Of a DNA stretch of 64,000 bases, positions 44,301-52,027 are shown in pieces. The DNA comes from Streptomyces sp. NBC_01669 (GTDB taxonomy: Bacteria; Actinomycetota; Actinomycetes; Streptomycetales; Streptomycetaceae). The notes below the pieces were generated by a model. It made no database searches, had not been told where the DNA came from, and saw only the letters and a program-made list of their open reading frames with translations. Each line of letters starts with the position of its first letter. Positions within the stretch are counted from its first letter, which is position 1. The stretch lies in NCBI RefSeq assembly GCF_026339735.1, contig NZ_JAPEQG010000001.1, positions 7,276,501 through 7,340,500 on the forward strand. Direction: 5' to 3'. A program made the translations under genes and the position numbers.

Positions 44301-44829
44301 CGTCGACGGATCGACAGGCCGACATGCCGATTCCGCCGCCGCCACCGGTGGCCTTGAGCATCACGGGATAGCCGATGCGGTCGGCCGCGGCCAGCGCCGA
44401 CGGCAGATCGGGGAGCAGCCCGGTGCCGGGGGCGAGCGGTACGCCCGCGGCCTCGGCGGCCGCGCGAGCGGTGTGCTTCGCGCCGAACAGCTCCAGCTGC
44501 TCGGCGGTCGGGCCGACGAAGACGATTCCCGCGTCCTTGCAGCGCCGGGCGAATCCGGCGTCCTCGGAGAGGAAGCCGTAGCCGGGGTGGATGGCCCCGG
44601 CCCCGGTGTCCTTGGCGGCCTTCAGGACCAGGTCGGCGTCGAGGTACGACTCCTTGGCGGGCGCGGGCCCCAGCCGTACCGCCGTGTCGGCGAGGCGCAC
44701 ATGGGGCGCGGACCGGTCGGGGTCGGAGAAGACCGCGACGGTGCGGAGGCCGAGGCGGCGGGCGGTACGGATGATCCGTACGGCGATCTCGCCGCGGTTG
44801 GCCACCAGGAGTGTGTCGAAGTGCGTCAT
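41305..44829 (-). CDS. Biotin-dependent urea/guanidine carboxylase
   Basis: 1174 residues. Domains in order: biotin carboxylase (residues 1-450, ANRGEIAVRIIRTARRLG, ATP loop GGGGGIGMS, EVNTRLQVEHPVTEEIYG), carboxyltransferase of the urea-carboxylase type (about 460-1060, two KipA/AHS-like halves with PSGPMDDLSFRLGN and MEGPGGYQFVGRT), and biotin carrier (ALEAMKMES, biotinylated Lys1135). Annotated families call this urea carboxylase, but in operons that also carry DUF1989 protein pairs, characterised enzymes prefer guanidine. The start overlaps the previous gene (ATGA). Substrate must be tested. Confidence 0.94.
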   Translation of the reverse strand: MTHFDTLLVANRGEIAVRIIRTARRLGLRTVAVFSDPDRSAPHVRLADTAVRLGPAPAKESYLDADLVLKAAKDTGAGAIHPGYGFLSEDAGFARRCKDAGIVFVGPTAEQLELFGAKHTARAAAEAAGVPLAPGTGLLPDLPSALAAADRIGYPVMLKATGGGGGIGMSACRSVDELADAWERVQRIAAASFSSAGVFLERLVEDARHVEVQVFGDGHGRVVTFGDRDCSLQRRNQKVLEEAPAPGLPPHIRKQLASCAQDLCRAVGYRSAGTVEFVYDAARAEAYFLEVNTRLQVEHPVTEEIYGVDLVEWMLRLAQGDTEVVRDPDAPRGHAVEARVYAEDPTRDHRPGAGLLTRVVFPEGVRVDTWVETGTEVTTSYDPMLAKVVAYGTDRAEALARLDSALAATRIDGIETNLGLVRAALADDRVRTVAHSTATLATVTDPTPRVEVVSAGTLTTVQDWPGRTGYWEVGVPPSGPMDDLSFRLGNTALGNDASAPGLECTLQGPTLRFTHPTTVCVTGAPAPVTVDGAPAAQWEPLTVPAGATLAIGAPDGHGLRTYVLFAGGGLDVPDFLGSAATFTLGGFGGHGGRALRTGDVLRGGAVQASAASVPAADRPRIGTVWHIGAAEGPHAAPEFFTEEDIHDFYAADWKVHFNSARTGVRLVGPKPRWARTDGGEAGLHPSNIHDTPYSVGAVDYTGDMPVLLGPDGPSLGGFVCPATVVTGERWKLGQLRPGDTVRFTPVAITGERRPDIVDGGILYRSDDVTYRRSGDDNVLVEYGPMQLDLALRMRVHALMEALTAAAVPGITGLTPGIRSLQIQTDPKVLPQHRLLELLHRTEPALPPAGALTVPSRTVHLPLSWDDPATREAIARYMAGVRDDAPWCPWNIEFIRRVNGLDSVDDVYRTVFDAEYLVLGLGDVYLGAPVATPLDPRHRLVTTKYNPARTWTAENSVGIGGAYLCVYGMEGPGGYQFVGRTTQVWSGWQQRGAFEPGSPWLLRFFDRIKWYPVEADELLELRADIASGRFVPRIEEGEFSLAGYEEFLADNAESIADFRARQGAAFSAERDAWEEAGEFARAEAATEPAPPAAEVTVPPGGRLVEAEFAASVWQLNVAAGDAVTAGQPLLALEAMKMESRIHAPADGVVTEVLTRPGAQVDPGTALLVLAPPSTD

Positions 44830-45476
44830 GCGGTGGCCTCGCCGGAGGTGGGCCCACTGATGGTTGCCTCGACCGCCGTCGGGTCGAAGCCGTTGCAGGG
44901 ATTGTTGATCTGCGGGCAGTTGGAGACCAGGACCAGGACGTCCCGTTCGGCGCGCAGGGTGACCCGCAGGCCGGGGGCGGAGATGCCGTCGACGATGCCG
45001 AGCGTGCCGTCCTTCTCGACCGGGACGTTCATGTACCAGTTGATGTTGGAGACCAGGTCGCGCTTGCCGAGCCCGTGCCGGGCGCCCTCGGCGAGGAAGT
45101 TGTCCACACAGGCGTGCTGCGACCAGGTGTGGTGCCCGTACCGCAGGGTGTTGGACTCCTTGGAGCAGGCGCCGCCGACCGTGTCGTGGCGTCCGCAGGT
45201 GTCCTCGGTGACGGTCATCAGCGGGGTGTGCTCGTTGGACAGCAGCACGCTGCCGGTGGTGAGGAAGATGGTGCCCTGAGCGTGGACGGTGTCCGGTGCG
45301 CTGTAGCGGACGCCGGTGTCGTGGGCGTCGTACACCAGGAAGTCGACGGCCTGGTTGCCGTGCAGATCGGTCAGCGTGAGCTGTTCGCCCGTGCGGACGA
45401 CGGCGGACCAGGCGGCCCGGGCGGGGATCACGTCCGAGCGGCGGACGGTGCTGGTGACAGTGACGGCGACGGTCAT
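44826..45476 (-). CDS. DUF1989 protein, urea-carboxylase-associated 2 (carboxyguanidine deiminase subunit)
   Basis: 216 residues. It keeps the Cys/His-rich set expected of a catalytic DUF1989 subunit: CGRHD, GGACS, and later NCPQINNPC. In characterised systems two such proteins form the carboxyguanidine deiminase (CgdAB) that turns carboxyguanidine into allophanate. It overlaps both neighbours by ATGA (start 45476, stop 44826), so all the genes are translationally coupled. This is the likely active subunit; that is inference from the intact cysteines. Confidence 0.85.
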   Translation of the reverse strand: MTVAVTVTSTVRRSDVIPARAAWSAVVRTGEQLTLTDLHGNQAVDFLVYDAHDTGVRYSAPDTVHAQGTIFLTTGSVLLSNEHTPLMTVTEDTCGRHDTVGGACSKESNTLRYGHHTWSQHACVDNFLAEGARHGLGKRDLVSNINWYMNVPVEKDGTLGIVDGISAPGLRVTLRAERDVLVLVSNCPQINNPCNGFDPTAVEATISGPTSGEATA

Positions 45477-46291
45477 GCGAGCCCCCTGGCGGTGAGGAAG
45501 TCGAGGGTGTTGAGGAAGGCCCGGTGGCCCTCCGGAGTGGCGTCCCAGGCCGGATCGCCGGGAACCGTCGGGCGGGCGCGCCAGGCCAGCACCTGCAGCG
45601 GGGTGCAGGTGTAGTCGGGACGCGGATCCAGCGGATGCGGGACGTTGGCGACGAGCACGGTGAGGTCCTGCTCGGCGCGGAGCGTCACTGTGGCGCCCGG
45701 CCCGGCGGATCCGGTGAACTCCAGGGCGCCGTCCTCGCGTACCTCCACGCCCTGGAAGAAGGAGAGCGACGGGGGCAGATCGCGCGGCCCGAGACCGTTC
45801 TTCGCTGCGGCCAGCTTCAGCAGCTCCCGGCCGGCCGGCGACGGCGACTGCGGGGTGCCGTCCCCGTACCGCTCGGTGTTCCGTACGAGGGTCGAGGTGC
45901 CGCAGAGCGCGTCGTGCCGGCCCGAGCTGTCGGCGACCACCGAGGCGAGGACCCGCCCCTGGTCGGAGAGGAGCAACCGGTCCGCGCCGAGATAGGCGTT
46001 CCACTGGACCTTGACCGTGTCGGCGGTGTTGAGCCGCTCCCAGGGCCGCCCGTCCACGTACAGCAGCAGATGGGCGCAGGCGTCGCCCGTGAGATCGGTG
46101 AGCCGGAGTTCGGTGCCGCGGGCGAGCACCCGGTGCGTGTAGTTGCCTCCTGCCACGGTCTCCGCCCAGACGGGCGTGGCGGGGGCGGCCGCGGGCCAGT
46201 CGCTCGCGGGCACCACCGGCATGGTCCCGGTGCGGGTGCCGTGCTGCGCACGGGCGTGGTCCCGGGCTCCGTGTGTCGTCGCTGTCGCCAT
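45473..46291 (-). CDS. DUF1989 protein, urea-carboxylase-associated 1 (carboxyguanidine deiminase subunit)
   Basis: 272 residues. The same fold as its neighbour, but the first Cys of CGRHD is Ser (SSGRHD) and the second conserved Cys pair is disrupted, suggesting a structural or regulatory subunit of the heterodimer. ATG 46291 is chosen from GGAGGG 7 bases upstream; an in-frame start at 46339 has no ribosome site. It is the first gene of the operon and faces the TetR gene across a promoter that holds a 22-bp palindrome. Confidence 0.85.
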   Translation of the reverse strand: MATATTHGARDHARAQHGTRTGTMPVVPASDWPAAAPATPVWAETVAGGNYTHRVLARGTELRLTDLTGDACAHLLLYVDGRPWERLNTADTVKVQWNAYLGADRLLLSDQGRVLASVVADSSGRHDALCGTSTLVRNTERYGDGTPQSPSPAGRELLKLAAAKNGLGPRDLPPSLSFFQGVEVREDGALEFTGSAGPGATVTLRAEQDLTVLVANVPHPLDPRPDYTCTPLQVLAWRARPTVPGDPAWDATPEGHRAFLNTLDFLTARGLA

Positions 46292-46357
46292 GGCTGGACC
46301 CTCCGGCTCGACGTGACTGTGCCGATCGCGCACGTCCACCGCGCGTCTCGGTCGCGT

Positions 46358-46387
46358 ATTTCTGTCGCATGACAGAAATTAGGGTGC
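46358..46387. promoter_or_regulatory. Candidate TetR operator for the carboxylase operon
   Basis: Perfect palindrome ATTTCTGTC-N4-GACAGAAAT (46358-46379), followed by TAGGG. It lies between the DUF1989 gene (start 46291) and the divergent TetR gene (start 46479). Almost the same palindrome and flank occur at 51119-51148, in front of the second operon. Binding by the neighbouring TetR is the simplest reading. Confidence 0.75.
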
Positions 46388-46478
46388 GGACGAGTCGGGC
46401 CCATTGCCCGTCCGTTGCACAGGAGTTACTGAGTGCTCACCAAGATCGGGGCGGGCGCGGATGTGCGACGATCGGCCC

Positions 46479-47111
46479 ATGTCCACCACCGGGAGAAGGG
46501 TCGGCCGGCCGCGCGCGCAGCAGCGCGCGGACAGCGGACTGTCCGCGCGCGAGGAACTGCTGACCGCCGCCGCCGAGCTGTTCACCACCCGCGGATACGC
46601 CGCGACCACCACCCGGGCCGTCGCCGAACGGGCGGGCATGCGACAGGCGACGATGTACCACTACGTCGCAGGCAAGGAGGACCTCCTCGCGGAGCTCCTG
46701 GAGTCCACGGTCACCCCGTCACTGGCCCTCGCCGCGAAGCTGCTCACCGACGACACGGCGACCGCCGAGGAACGGCTCCGGGAGCTGTGCCGCTCGGACG
46801 TGGCGCTGCTGTGCGGCGGGCCGTACAACCTGGGTGCGCTGTACGTGCTGCCCGAGGTGCAGGCCGAGCGGTTCGCCGGGTTCCACCGGGTGCGGGCGGA
46901 GCTGAAGGAGGCATATGGGACGCTGCTGGCGGCGACCCGTGCGGGGGCAGCGCTGGACGAGCACGAACTGGCACTCCGGACCGACCTGGTCTTCGGACTG
47001 ATCGAAGGCGTGATCCTGGTGCGCCGGTCCGGACCCGAACGGCCGGTGGCCGCGTTCGCGGAGGCCACGGCGGATGCGGCGCTGCGGATCGTGGGTACGG
47101 AGCGCGCGTAG
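46479..47111 (+). CDS. TetR-family transcriptional regulator
   Basis: 210 residues. N-terminal helix-turn-helix: REELLTAAAELFTTRGYAATTTRAVAERAGM with the recognition helix RQATMYHYVAGKEDLL (landmarks only). The C-terminal ligand domain is not recognisable to a class. ATG 46479 is chosen because the TetR start pattern (STTGRRVGRPRAQ) begins there; no good ribosome site precedes it. Divergent from the urea/guanidine operon, it most likely represses that operon and, by the matching palindrome, the permease operon 4.7 kb away. The ligand would be predicted to be a guanidino or urea-type compound, but this is untested. Confidence 0.9.
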   Translation: MSTTGRRVGRPRAQQRADSGLSAREELLTAAAELFTTRGYAATTTRAVAERAGMRQATMYHYVAGKEDLLAELLESTVTPSLALAAKLLTDDTATAEERLRELCRSDVALLCGGPYNLGALYVLPEVQAERFAGFHRVRAELKEAYGTLLAATRAGAALDEHELALRTDLVFGLIEGVILVRRSGPERPVAAFAEATADAALRIVGTERA

Positions 47112-47228
47112 GCCGCGCACGGTTGTCGGTGGACCTGGCACCCCGCGGACCTTCCCCGGACGTGTCTCGGCCGGTCCGCTGCGTGCGGACCGGCCGACAG
47201 CTCACGCTCCTTCGTCGTTCAGTGACCG

Positions 47229-47666
47229 CTAGGTCCGATTGGTCTTCGCCGCCGCTCCGGCGCAGGCCAGCCCCAGCAGTAGGGTCAGACCGCCGATGAT
47301 GACGTTGTTGAGGATGACGCCCATGTCAGGGCTGCTGCCGACGACCCATGGCGAGACGATCATCCAGATGCCCATGGCACAGATGGCCCAGCTCAGGCCG
47401 TACATCCGTTCCGGTATCGCCGTGAACCCGAGTCCCAGCACCGCGATCGCGATTCCCATGATCAGGTTGTGCTGCACGAGGGTGGGCTGGCTTGCGGAGA
47501 AGTGAAGTACCCAGGGCGAGACGGCGCAGTAGAGGCCGACGAGGAACACCGGTCCGTCGACGAGCGCCACATCGCGACCACCGAGCATGCGGGCATAGCG
47601 CTCCCGCATTTCGGAAACATCCGGGTGGCTGGTGATGTCGGCGCGGGTGTGCGAGACGTTGGACAT
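47229..47666 (-). CDS. SPW-repeat membrane protein
   Basis: 145 residues with four membrane segments and two SPW-type motifs (AVSPWVLHF and VSPWVVGSS), the signature of the small SPW-repeat family. An acidic cytoplasmic N-terminus precedes the first span. ATG 47666 has AAGGAGA upstream. Function unknown; not obviously linked to its neighbours. Confidence 0.85.
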   Translation of the reverse strand: MSNVSHTRADITSHPDVSEMRERYARMLGGRDVALVDGPVFLVGLYCAVSPWVLHFSASQPTLVQHNLIMGIAIAVLGLGFTAIPERMYGLSWAICAMGIWMIVSPWVVGSSPDMGVILNNVIIGGLTLLLGLACAGAAAKTNRT

Positions 47667-47788
47667 GAGAGTCGTCTCCTTCGATCCTGCAGGCCCGACC
47701 GTGGTGTGAGGGGGGTGTGCTGTAGGCGCCTGCTCCACCATTCTGCGCTTATCTCAGCCTTATGTGTACATTTCGGACCACGTGAATC

Positions 47789-48748
47789 CTATGATTTCCG
47801 GGCGTCCAGGCGCCCGGCCAGAGCCGCCAGCTCGGGTGTGCGCAGGACCCGGTCCCCGTACCCCGGCAGCGGGACGTGCAGGGGATCCGTCCAGCGTGTC
47901 GGGATCGCGCCCATGCCGTACACCGCCCCGGTCAGAGCGCCGGTCACGGCCGCGACCGTGTCGGTGTCCCCGCCGACGTCGATCGCCGCTGCCAGCGAGG
48001 CTTCGAAGCCATGTGTCGTGCGCAGCGCCCAGACCGCCGTCCCCAGGCACGGCCACACCGCCCCGTTGAACTCCGTCGCCAGACCGGGATGCCAGTCCGG
48101 TGCGAGGACGGTCGCCCAGCGTTCGCGCCGGTCGTTGTGGACGTCGGCCAGGGCGCCCGGCACGGCTGCGAGCGGGTCGTCGCCGTTCAGCGCCACCCGG
48201 ATCAGCTCGTGGAGGACGGCGGTGCCTTCCCAGGCGGCGCCGTCGCCATGCGTCAGTGCCGCGATCCGGCGGGCGGCGTCCATCGTCGTGGCCCGCGCCG
48301 CCGGCTCCGGGCCGTCGGTCCGCGCGAAGTACACGGCGGAGGTGGCGGCCCGCATCAGCGAACCGTTGCCCGCCGCACGCCCGTTGACCTGGAAGTGCAG
48401 AGCGGCGGCCCGGTCCCAGGGGGCGCCGCTCGTCAGGACGTACTCGGTCTGCAGACCGATGTCCTTCGGCTCACCCGCGGCCCACCGTCGGAACCGGTCG
48501 AAGATGTCGGGCAGATCGAGCCCGTCCCGCTCCAGCAGCGACTCACCGACCAGTACGGCCATCTGCGTATCGTCGGTCGCCTCGCCCGGATCCCAGCCAC
48601 CGCCCCCGCACATCGTGCCGACGCCGTCGGGGAAGCGGTCCGCGTACACACCCGCGGGCCCGAACTCGAACGGCGCCCCGAGCGCGTCGCCGACCGCCGA
48701 ACCGACCACGGCGCCCACCACGCGGTCCTGTCTGCCCCCTTGGTTCAT
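47789..48748 (-). CDS. ADP-ribosylglycohydrolase (DraG/ARH-like)
   Basis: About 319 residues. The dinuclear-metal site of the DraG/ARH fold is complete: GDALGAPFE near the start, TDDTQM, and the C-terminal DVGGDTDTVAAV. These enzymes remove ADP-ribose from arginine, other residues or small molecules. The start is either ATG 48748 or GTG 48757, both within or next to the permease stop (48759), so translation is coupled to the permease. Its place in the operon behind a guanidino-type operator is notable, because ARH enzymes act on the guanidino group of arginine. Substrate unknown. Confidence 0.88.
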   Translation of the reverse strand: MNQGGRQDRVVGAVVGSAVGDALGAPFEFGPAGVYADRFPDGVGTMCGGGGWDPGEATDDTQMAVLVGESLLERDGLDLPDIFDRFRRWAAGEPKDIGLQTEYVLTSGAPWDRAAALHFQVNGRAAGNGSLMRAATSAVYFARTDGPEPAARATTMDAARRIAALTHGDGAAWEGTAVLHELIRVALNGDDPLAAVPGALADVHNDRRERWATVLAPDWHPGLATEFNGAVWPCLGTAVWALRTTHGFEASLAAAIDVGGDTDTVAAVTGALTGAVYGMGAIPTRWTDPLHVPLPGYGDRVLRTPELAALAGRLDARKS

Positions 48749-48758
48749 GCCGGGCACT

Positions 48759-50297
48759 CTAAGGGCTGTCCGGCAAGGAGACCGACCTGCTCCGGTACGT
48801 GCGATATGCAGCGCCCATCAGCACCGTCGCGGACAGGAACAGGACCGTGAACCACTGGAAGTACCAGTGCCCGCCCGCAGGGTCGTACACCGCGGCGCGC
48901 GGCCAGGCCAGGTTGACGGTCATGAACAGCCCGTACAGCAGCGCGACCGCATTGATCGGCACGCCCCAACGGCCCAGCGAGAACAGTGGCTTTCCGGTCT
49001 CGTCGACGGCCTCCGTCCGGGCGGCGAACCCGCCGCGCAGCCGACGGACCAGCAAAGGGCCTGTCACCATCGAGTACGCGAGGTACAGCATCACGATGCA
49101 GGTGGTGCCGATCGCCAGGAACGCGTCGGGCGAGGCGAAGTTGAGCAGCAGCAGGACCACGGCGAGCACGCCGACGACCAGTGCGGGGGCGGTCGGCATT
49201 CCGGTGCGCGGGTTGACCTTCGACAGCAGGCCGGAACAGGGCAGCCGGCCGTCGCGGGCCATCGAGAACAGCATCCGGCAGGCCGCCGTCTGCACAGCGA
49301 GCGTCGCCACGGCGATCGCGACGACCACGTCCGCCAGGAGCACCCGGCCGACTCCGTCGCCGAGGCTGCTGGTCACGACGTAACTCATGCCGTCGACCGC
49401 GAGACGGCCGTCGGTCAGGCTGGGCGCCGCCAGCAGCCCGCCCAGCACCAGCAGCCCGCCGAGCAGTCCGGCGGCGCCCAGGGCGGAGAGGATCGTGCGG
49501 GGAGCTGTGCGGCGCGGATCGCGGGTCTCCTCGCTCATCTCGCCCGCGCTGTCGAAGCCGATCATGACGTACGCCGCGGTGAACGAACCCACCAGCAGCG
49601 CGCCGAACACCCCCGTCCCGGCGCCACCGGTGTGGAAGGTGACCGACGGGGTGCGGTCGGAGTGGGTGAGGAGCAGGACCACGATCAGGACGGCACCGAT
49701 GATCTCGGCGGTGACCCCGACCCGGTTGATGACCGACATCACCCGGTTGTCGACGACGTTCACCAGCGTGGTGAGGACCAGCAGGACGGTGCCGAGCAGG
49801 GCCGCGTTCGTGGCGCCCGTCGGGGACAGCGGTGCGGGGTCGCCGCCGACCAGCTGGAAGCCGGACCAGATCGGCGGCATCACCATCTGCAGGGCCAGCG
49901 CGGCCGCCGCGACCACCACGATCTGGCCGATGACCATGATCCAGCCCGCGAACCAGCCGAAGGCCGGGGTGGACAGACGTGAGGACCACTGGTAGATCGC
50001 GCCGGATATCGGGTAGCGGGCGGCGAGTTCGGCGAAACAGGCGGCGACCAGCAGCTGACCGGCCAGGACTGCGGGCCAGGCCCAGAAGAAGACCGGGCCG
50101 CCGAAGGTGTAGCCGACGGCGAAGAACTGGAAGACCGTCGTCAGGACCGAGATGAAGGAGAAGCCCGCGGCGAAGGAGGCATACCGGCCGAGGCTGCGGT
50201 GGAGTTCCTGGCGGTAGCCGAACTCCTCCAGTGAGGAGCCGGGTTCGGCGGGGGCGGGCGGATCGGGGAGTACGTCGGTGGGGGCGGTGACGGACAT
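48759..50297 (-). CDS. APC-family amino-acid permease
   Basis: 512 residues with 12 membrane segments and the amino acid-polyamine-choline family layout; the amino-acid/choline/GABA branch is suggested by GFSFISVLTTVFQFF and YPISGAIYQWSSRL. The cytoplasmic N-terminus (about 40 residues) is Pro-rich. ATG 50297 has AGGTG upstream and lies 14 bases after the stop of the preceding chimeric gene. In this operon the likely cargo is an amino acid with a guanidino group or a breakdown product, but this is inference. Confidence 0.9.
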   Translation of the reverse strand: MSVTAPTDVLPDPPAPAEPGSSLEEFGYRQELHRSLGRYASFAAGFSFISVLTTVFQFFAVGYTFGGPVFFWAWPAVLAGQLLVAACFAELAARYPISGAIYQWSSRLSTPAFGWFAGWIMVIGQIVVVAAAALALQMVMPPIWSGFQLVGGDPAPLSPTGATNAALLGTVLLVLTTLVNVVDNRVMSVINRVGVTAEIIGAVLIVVLLLTHSDRTPSVTFHTGGAGTGVFGALLVGSFTAAYVMIGFDSAGEMSEETRDPRRTAPRTILSALGAAGLLGGLLVLGGLLAAPSLTDGRLAVDGMSYVVTSSLGDGVGRVLLADVVVAIAVATLAVQTAACRMLFSMARDGRLPCSGLLSKVNPRTGMPTAPALVVGVLAVVLLLLNFASPDAFLAIGTTCIVMLYLAYSMVTGPLLVRRLRGGFAARTEAVDETGKPLFSLGRWGVPINAVALLYGLFMTVNLAWPRAAVYDPAGGHWYFQWFTVLFLSATVLMGAAYRTYRSRSVSLPDSP

Positions 50298-50311
50298 GGC
50301 AGCACCTGCTC

Positions 50312-51086
50312 TCAGGGACGGGGGAATGGGGTTGAGGAGCGGGGGGCGTGGCGTGCTTCCTGGCCGAAGGAGGAGAGCGGCAGGGAGCCCGCGGGCAGGG
50401 CGATCTCGCCGTCGGCCAGGCGCTGCCCGAGATAGCGGAAGGTCTGGACGGTCTGCGCGTAGAGGTGTTCTCCGGCGATGACGCCGGGGCGCGCCGGCCT
50501 GCCGGGACCGGTGAAGGCGGGCAGCGGGGCGACGGGCGTGTCGTAGTCGACCGTGCAGAAGAGCGGGAAGGAGTAGCGCTCCACGGCGACCTTGCGGACC
50601 CGGTGGGAGGTCGCGGCGAACTCGCCGTTGGTCCAGAGCTCCAGCAGATCACCGGTGTTGACGACGAAGCAGTTGTCGAGCGGCGGTGCGTCGATCCACT
50701 CTCCGGCCCCGTTCATCACCTCCAGGCCGGGGGCGGTGGGGCGCAGCAGGGTGAAGCATTCGTAGTCGTCCGGGAGCGTGACGGGCCCGAAGTCGAGGGT
50801 GCGGGCCCAGTGGAACACGTCGGAGCGCCGCCGCAGCCTCCCGGCGAAAGCCTCCTGGCGGGTGAGCGCGAGGAGCTCCTCGAAGCCGAGGCCGGACAGG
50901 GCGCTGACACCGGGACGGCGCGGATGGTGGGAGGGCTGGCGCAGATCCGCGTACCGGACGGGTCCCTGAACCCAGGTCACGGCGGTCGTGGTGTCCCGGT
51001 GGCCGTCCGCGTCGACGAGCAGCGAACGGTGCCAGACGCCGGTCAGTTCGGGGACGGACGGGGAGGGCGGACGGCTTCGCGGACAT
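50312..51086 (-). pseudogene. Chimeric broken gene: N-terminal half of an unknown family fused to the C-terminal half of an IPNS-like 2OG-Fe(II) oxygenase
   Basis: The first part (51086 to about 50771) has a start ATG with AAGGGG, then reads ELTGVWHRSLLVDADG, VTWVQGPVRYADLRQ and LTRQEAFAGRL only after skipping one base in the GGGG run at 50050+1000 (50 positions: 51050-51053), so it is frameshifted. Near 50762-50773 the frame passes directly into DYECFTLLRPTAPGLEV, GEWIDAPPL, FVVNTGDLLELWTNG and ATSHRVRK...RYSFPLF, the C-terminal half of an isopenicillin-N-synthase-like oxygenase. The junction falls on the catalytic HxD: His is replaced by Pro (LPDDY where HTDY is expected). About 160 oxygenase residues and the HxD His are gone. 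It should be inactive. Confidence 0.8.
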
Positions 51087-51118
51087 GGCGGCCCCTTGCG
51101 CGCAGCGGCCGGAGCCGC

Positions 51119-51148
51119 ATTCCTGTCGGATGACAGAAATTAGGGAGA
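51119..51148. promoter_or_regulatory. Second copy of the TetR operator, before the permease operon
   Basis: Palindrome ATTCCTGTC-N4-GACAGAAAT (51119-51140; one mismatch) with the same flank TAGGG seen at 46358-46387. It lies 33 bases upstream of the start of the chimeric gene and so in the promoter of that gene, the permease and the ADP-ribosylglycohydrolase. Confidence 0.75.
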
Positions 51149-51283
51149 GCCTGTTTCCGCTGAATGACACAGCCGTGTCCGTGCGGCGCCGAAGTACTCA
51201 CTGCGGCCGTGCACGGCAGGGACCGGCCGGGGCGGTGACGCGACCCCGGCCGGTCCGTGGTGTCCTTGTGGTGCCCGGTGGAG

Positions 51284-51928
51284 CTACTGCGGGGGCATCA
51301 GGACGGTGTCGACGATGTACACCGTGGCGTTGGCGGTCGGGACATTGCCGCAGACGACCTTCGAGCTGTCGTTCACGGTGTAGGTCATGCCCGAGCCGGA
51401 GGTCGTCAGCTTGCCCTTCTCCAGCGTGGCGTAGGAGCCGTCCTCCAGCTGCTTCGGCGTCAGATTCCGACCCACCACGTGGTACGTCAGCACCTTGGTG
51501 AGCTCCGCCTTGTTCGCCAGCAGCTTGTCCAGGTCGGCCTGCGGGATCTTGGCGAAGGCGTCATTGGTCGGCGCGAACACCGTGATGTTCTGGGCGTTGT
51601 TCAAGGTGTCGACCAGACCGGCCTTCTTCACCGCGGTGACCAGGGTGGAGAGTGCCGGGTTGTTGGAGGCGGCCGTCGCGACCGGGTCCTTCGCCATACC
51701 CGCGAAGCTGCCCGCGCCGTCCTTCAGCACGGACGAACAGGCCGGGCCGAACGGCTCGTTCATCTTCATCGGATCGCTCGCCGCAGTCGACGGTGATGTC
51801 TTGGCCGCGCTCGCGGGGGAGCCGGAGGAGGAGTCCTTGGAGTCGCTGGAGCAGGCCGTCAGGGCCAGGGGCACGAGCGCGGCGGCGGAGACGGCAACGG
51901 CGGCACGGCGAAGGTGCAGGGTGTTCAT
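51284..51928 (-). CDS. Fasciclin-domain lipoprotein (MPT83-like)
   Basis: 214 residues. Signal peptide with lipobox LTAC (Cys26), then a Ser/Ala linker and one FAS1 domain with VFAPTNDAFAKIP and LTYHVVGRNLT. Secreted fasciclin proteins of this type (MPT70/MPT83) are the main SigK-controlled products in mycobacteria, and a SigK-type sigma factor with its anti-sigma factor is encoded 4 kb away on the same strand. ATG 51928 has GGAGA upstream. It is probably in one transcript with the oxidoreductase that precedes it. Confidence 0.93.
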   Translation of the reverse strand: MNTLHLRRAAVAVSAAALVPLALTACSSDSKDSSSGSPASAAKTSPSTAASDPMKMNEPFGPACSSVLKDGAGSFAGMAKDPVATAASNNPALSTLVTAVKKAGLVDTLNNAQNITVFAPTNDAFAKIPQADLDKLLANKAELTKVLTYHVVGRNLTPKQLEDGSYATLEKGKLTTSGSGMTYTVNDSSKVVCGNVPTANATVYIVDTVLMPPQ

Positions 51929-52027
51929 GTGATTCTCCAGGAGAGGTGCGCGGGTGCGCGCGACGGTTGAGAAGGGAGGAAGAAGCGAAGGAGTGGGGCA
52001 TGACGGTGCGTGCGGGGAGAGGGCGGG

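Noticed and set aside
46357..51148. A guanidine-I (ykkC) riboswitch before the carboxylase or permease operon
   Set aside because: Neither leader holds the conserved ykkC elements; the only shared feature is the palindrome, which points to a protein regulator.
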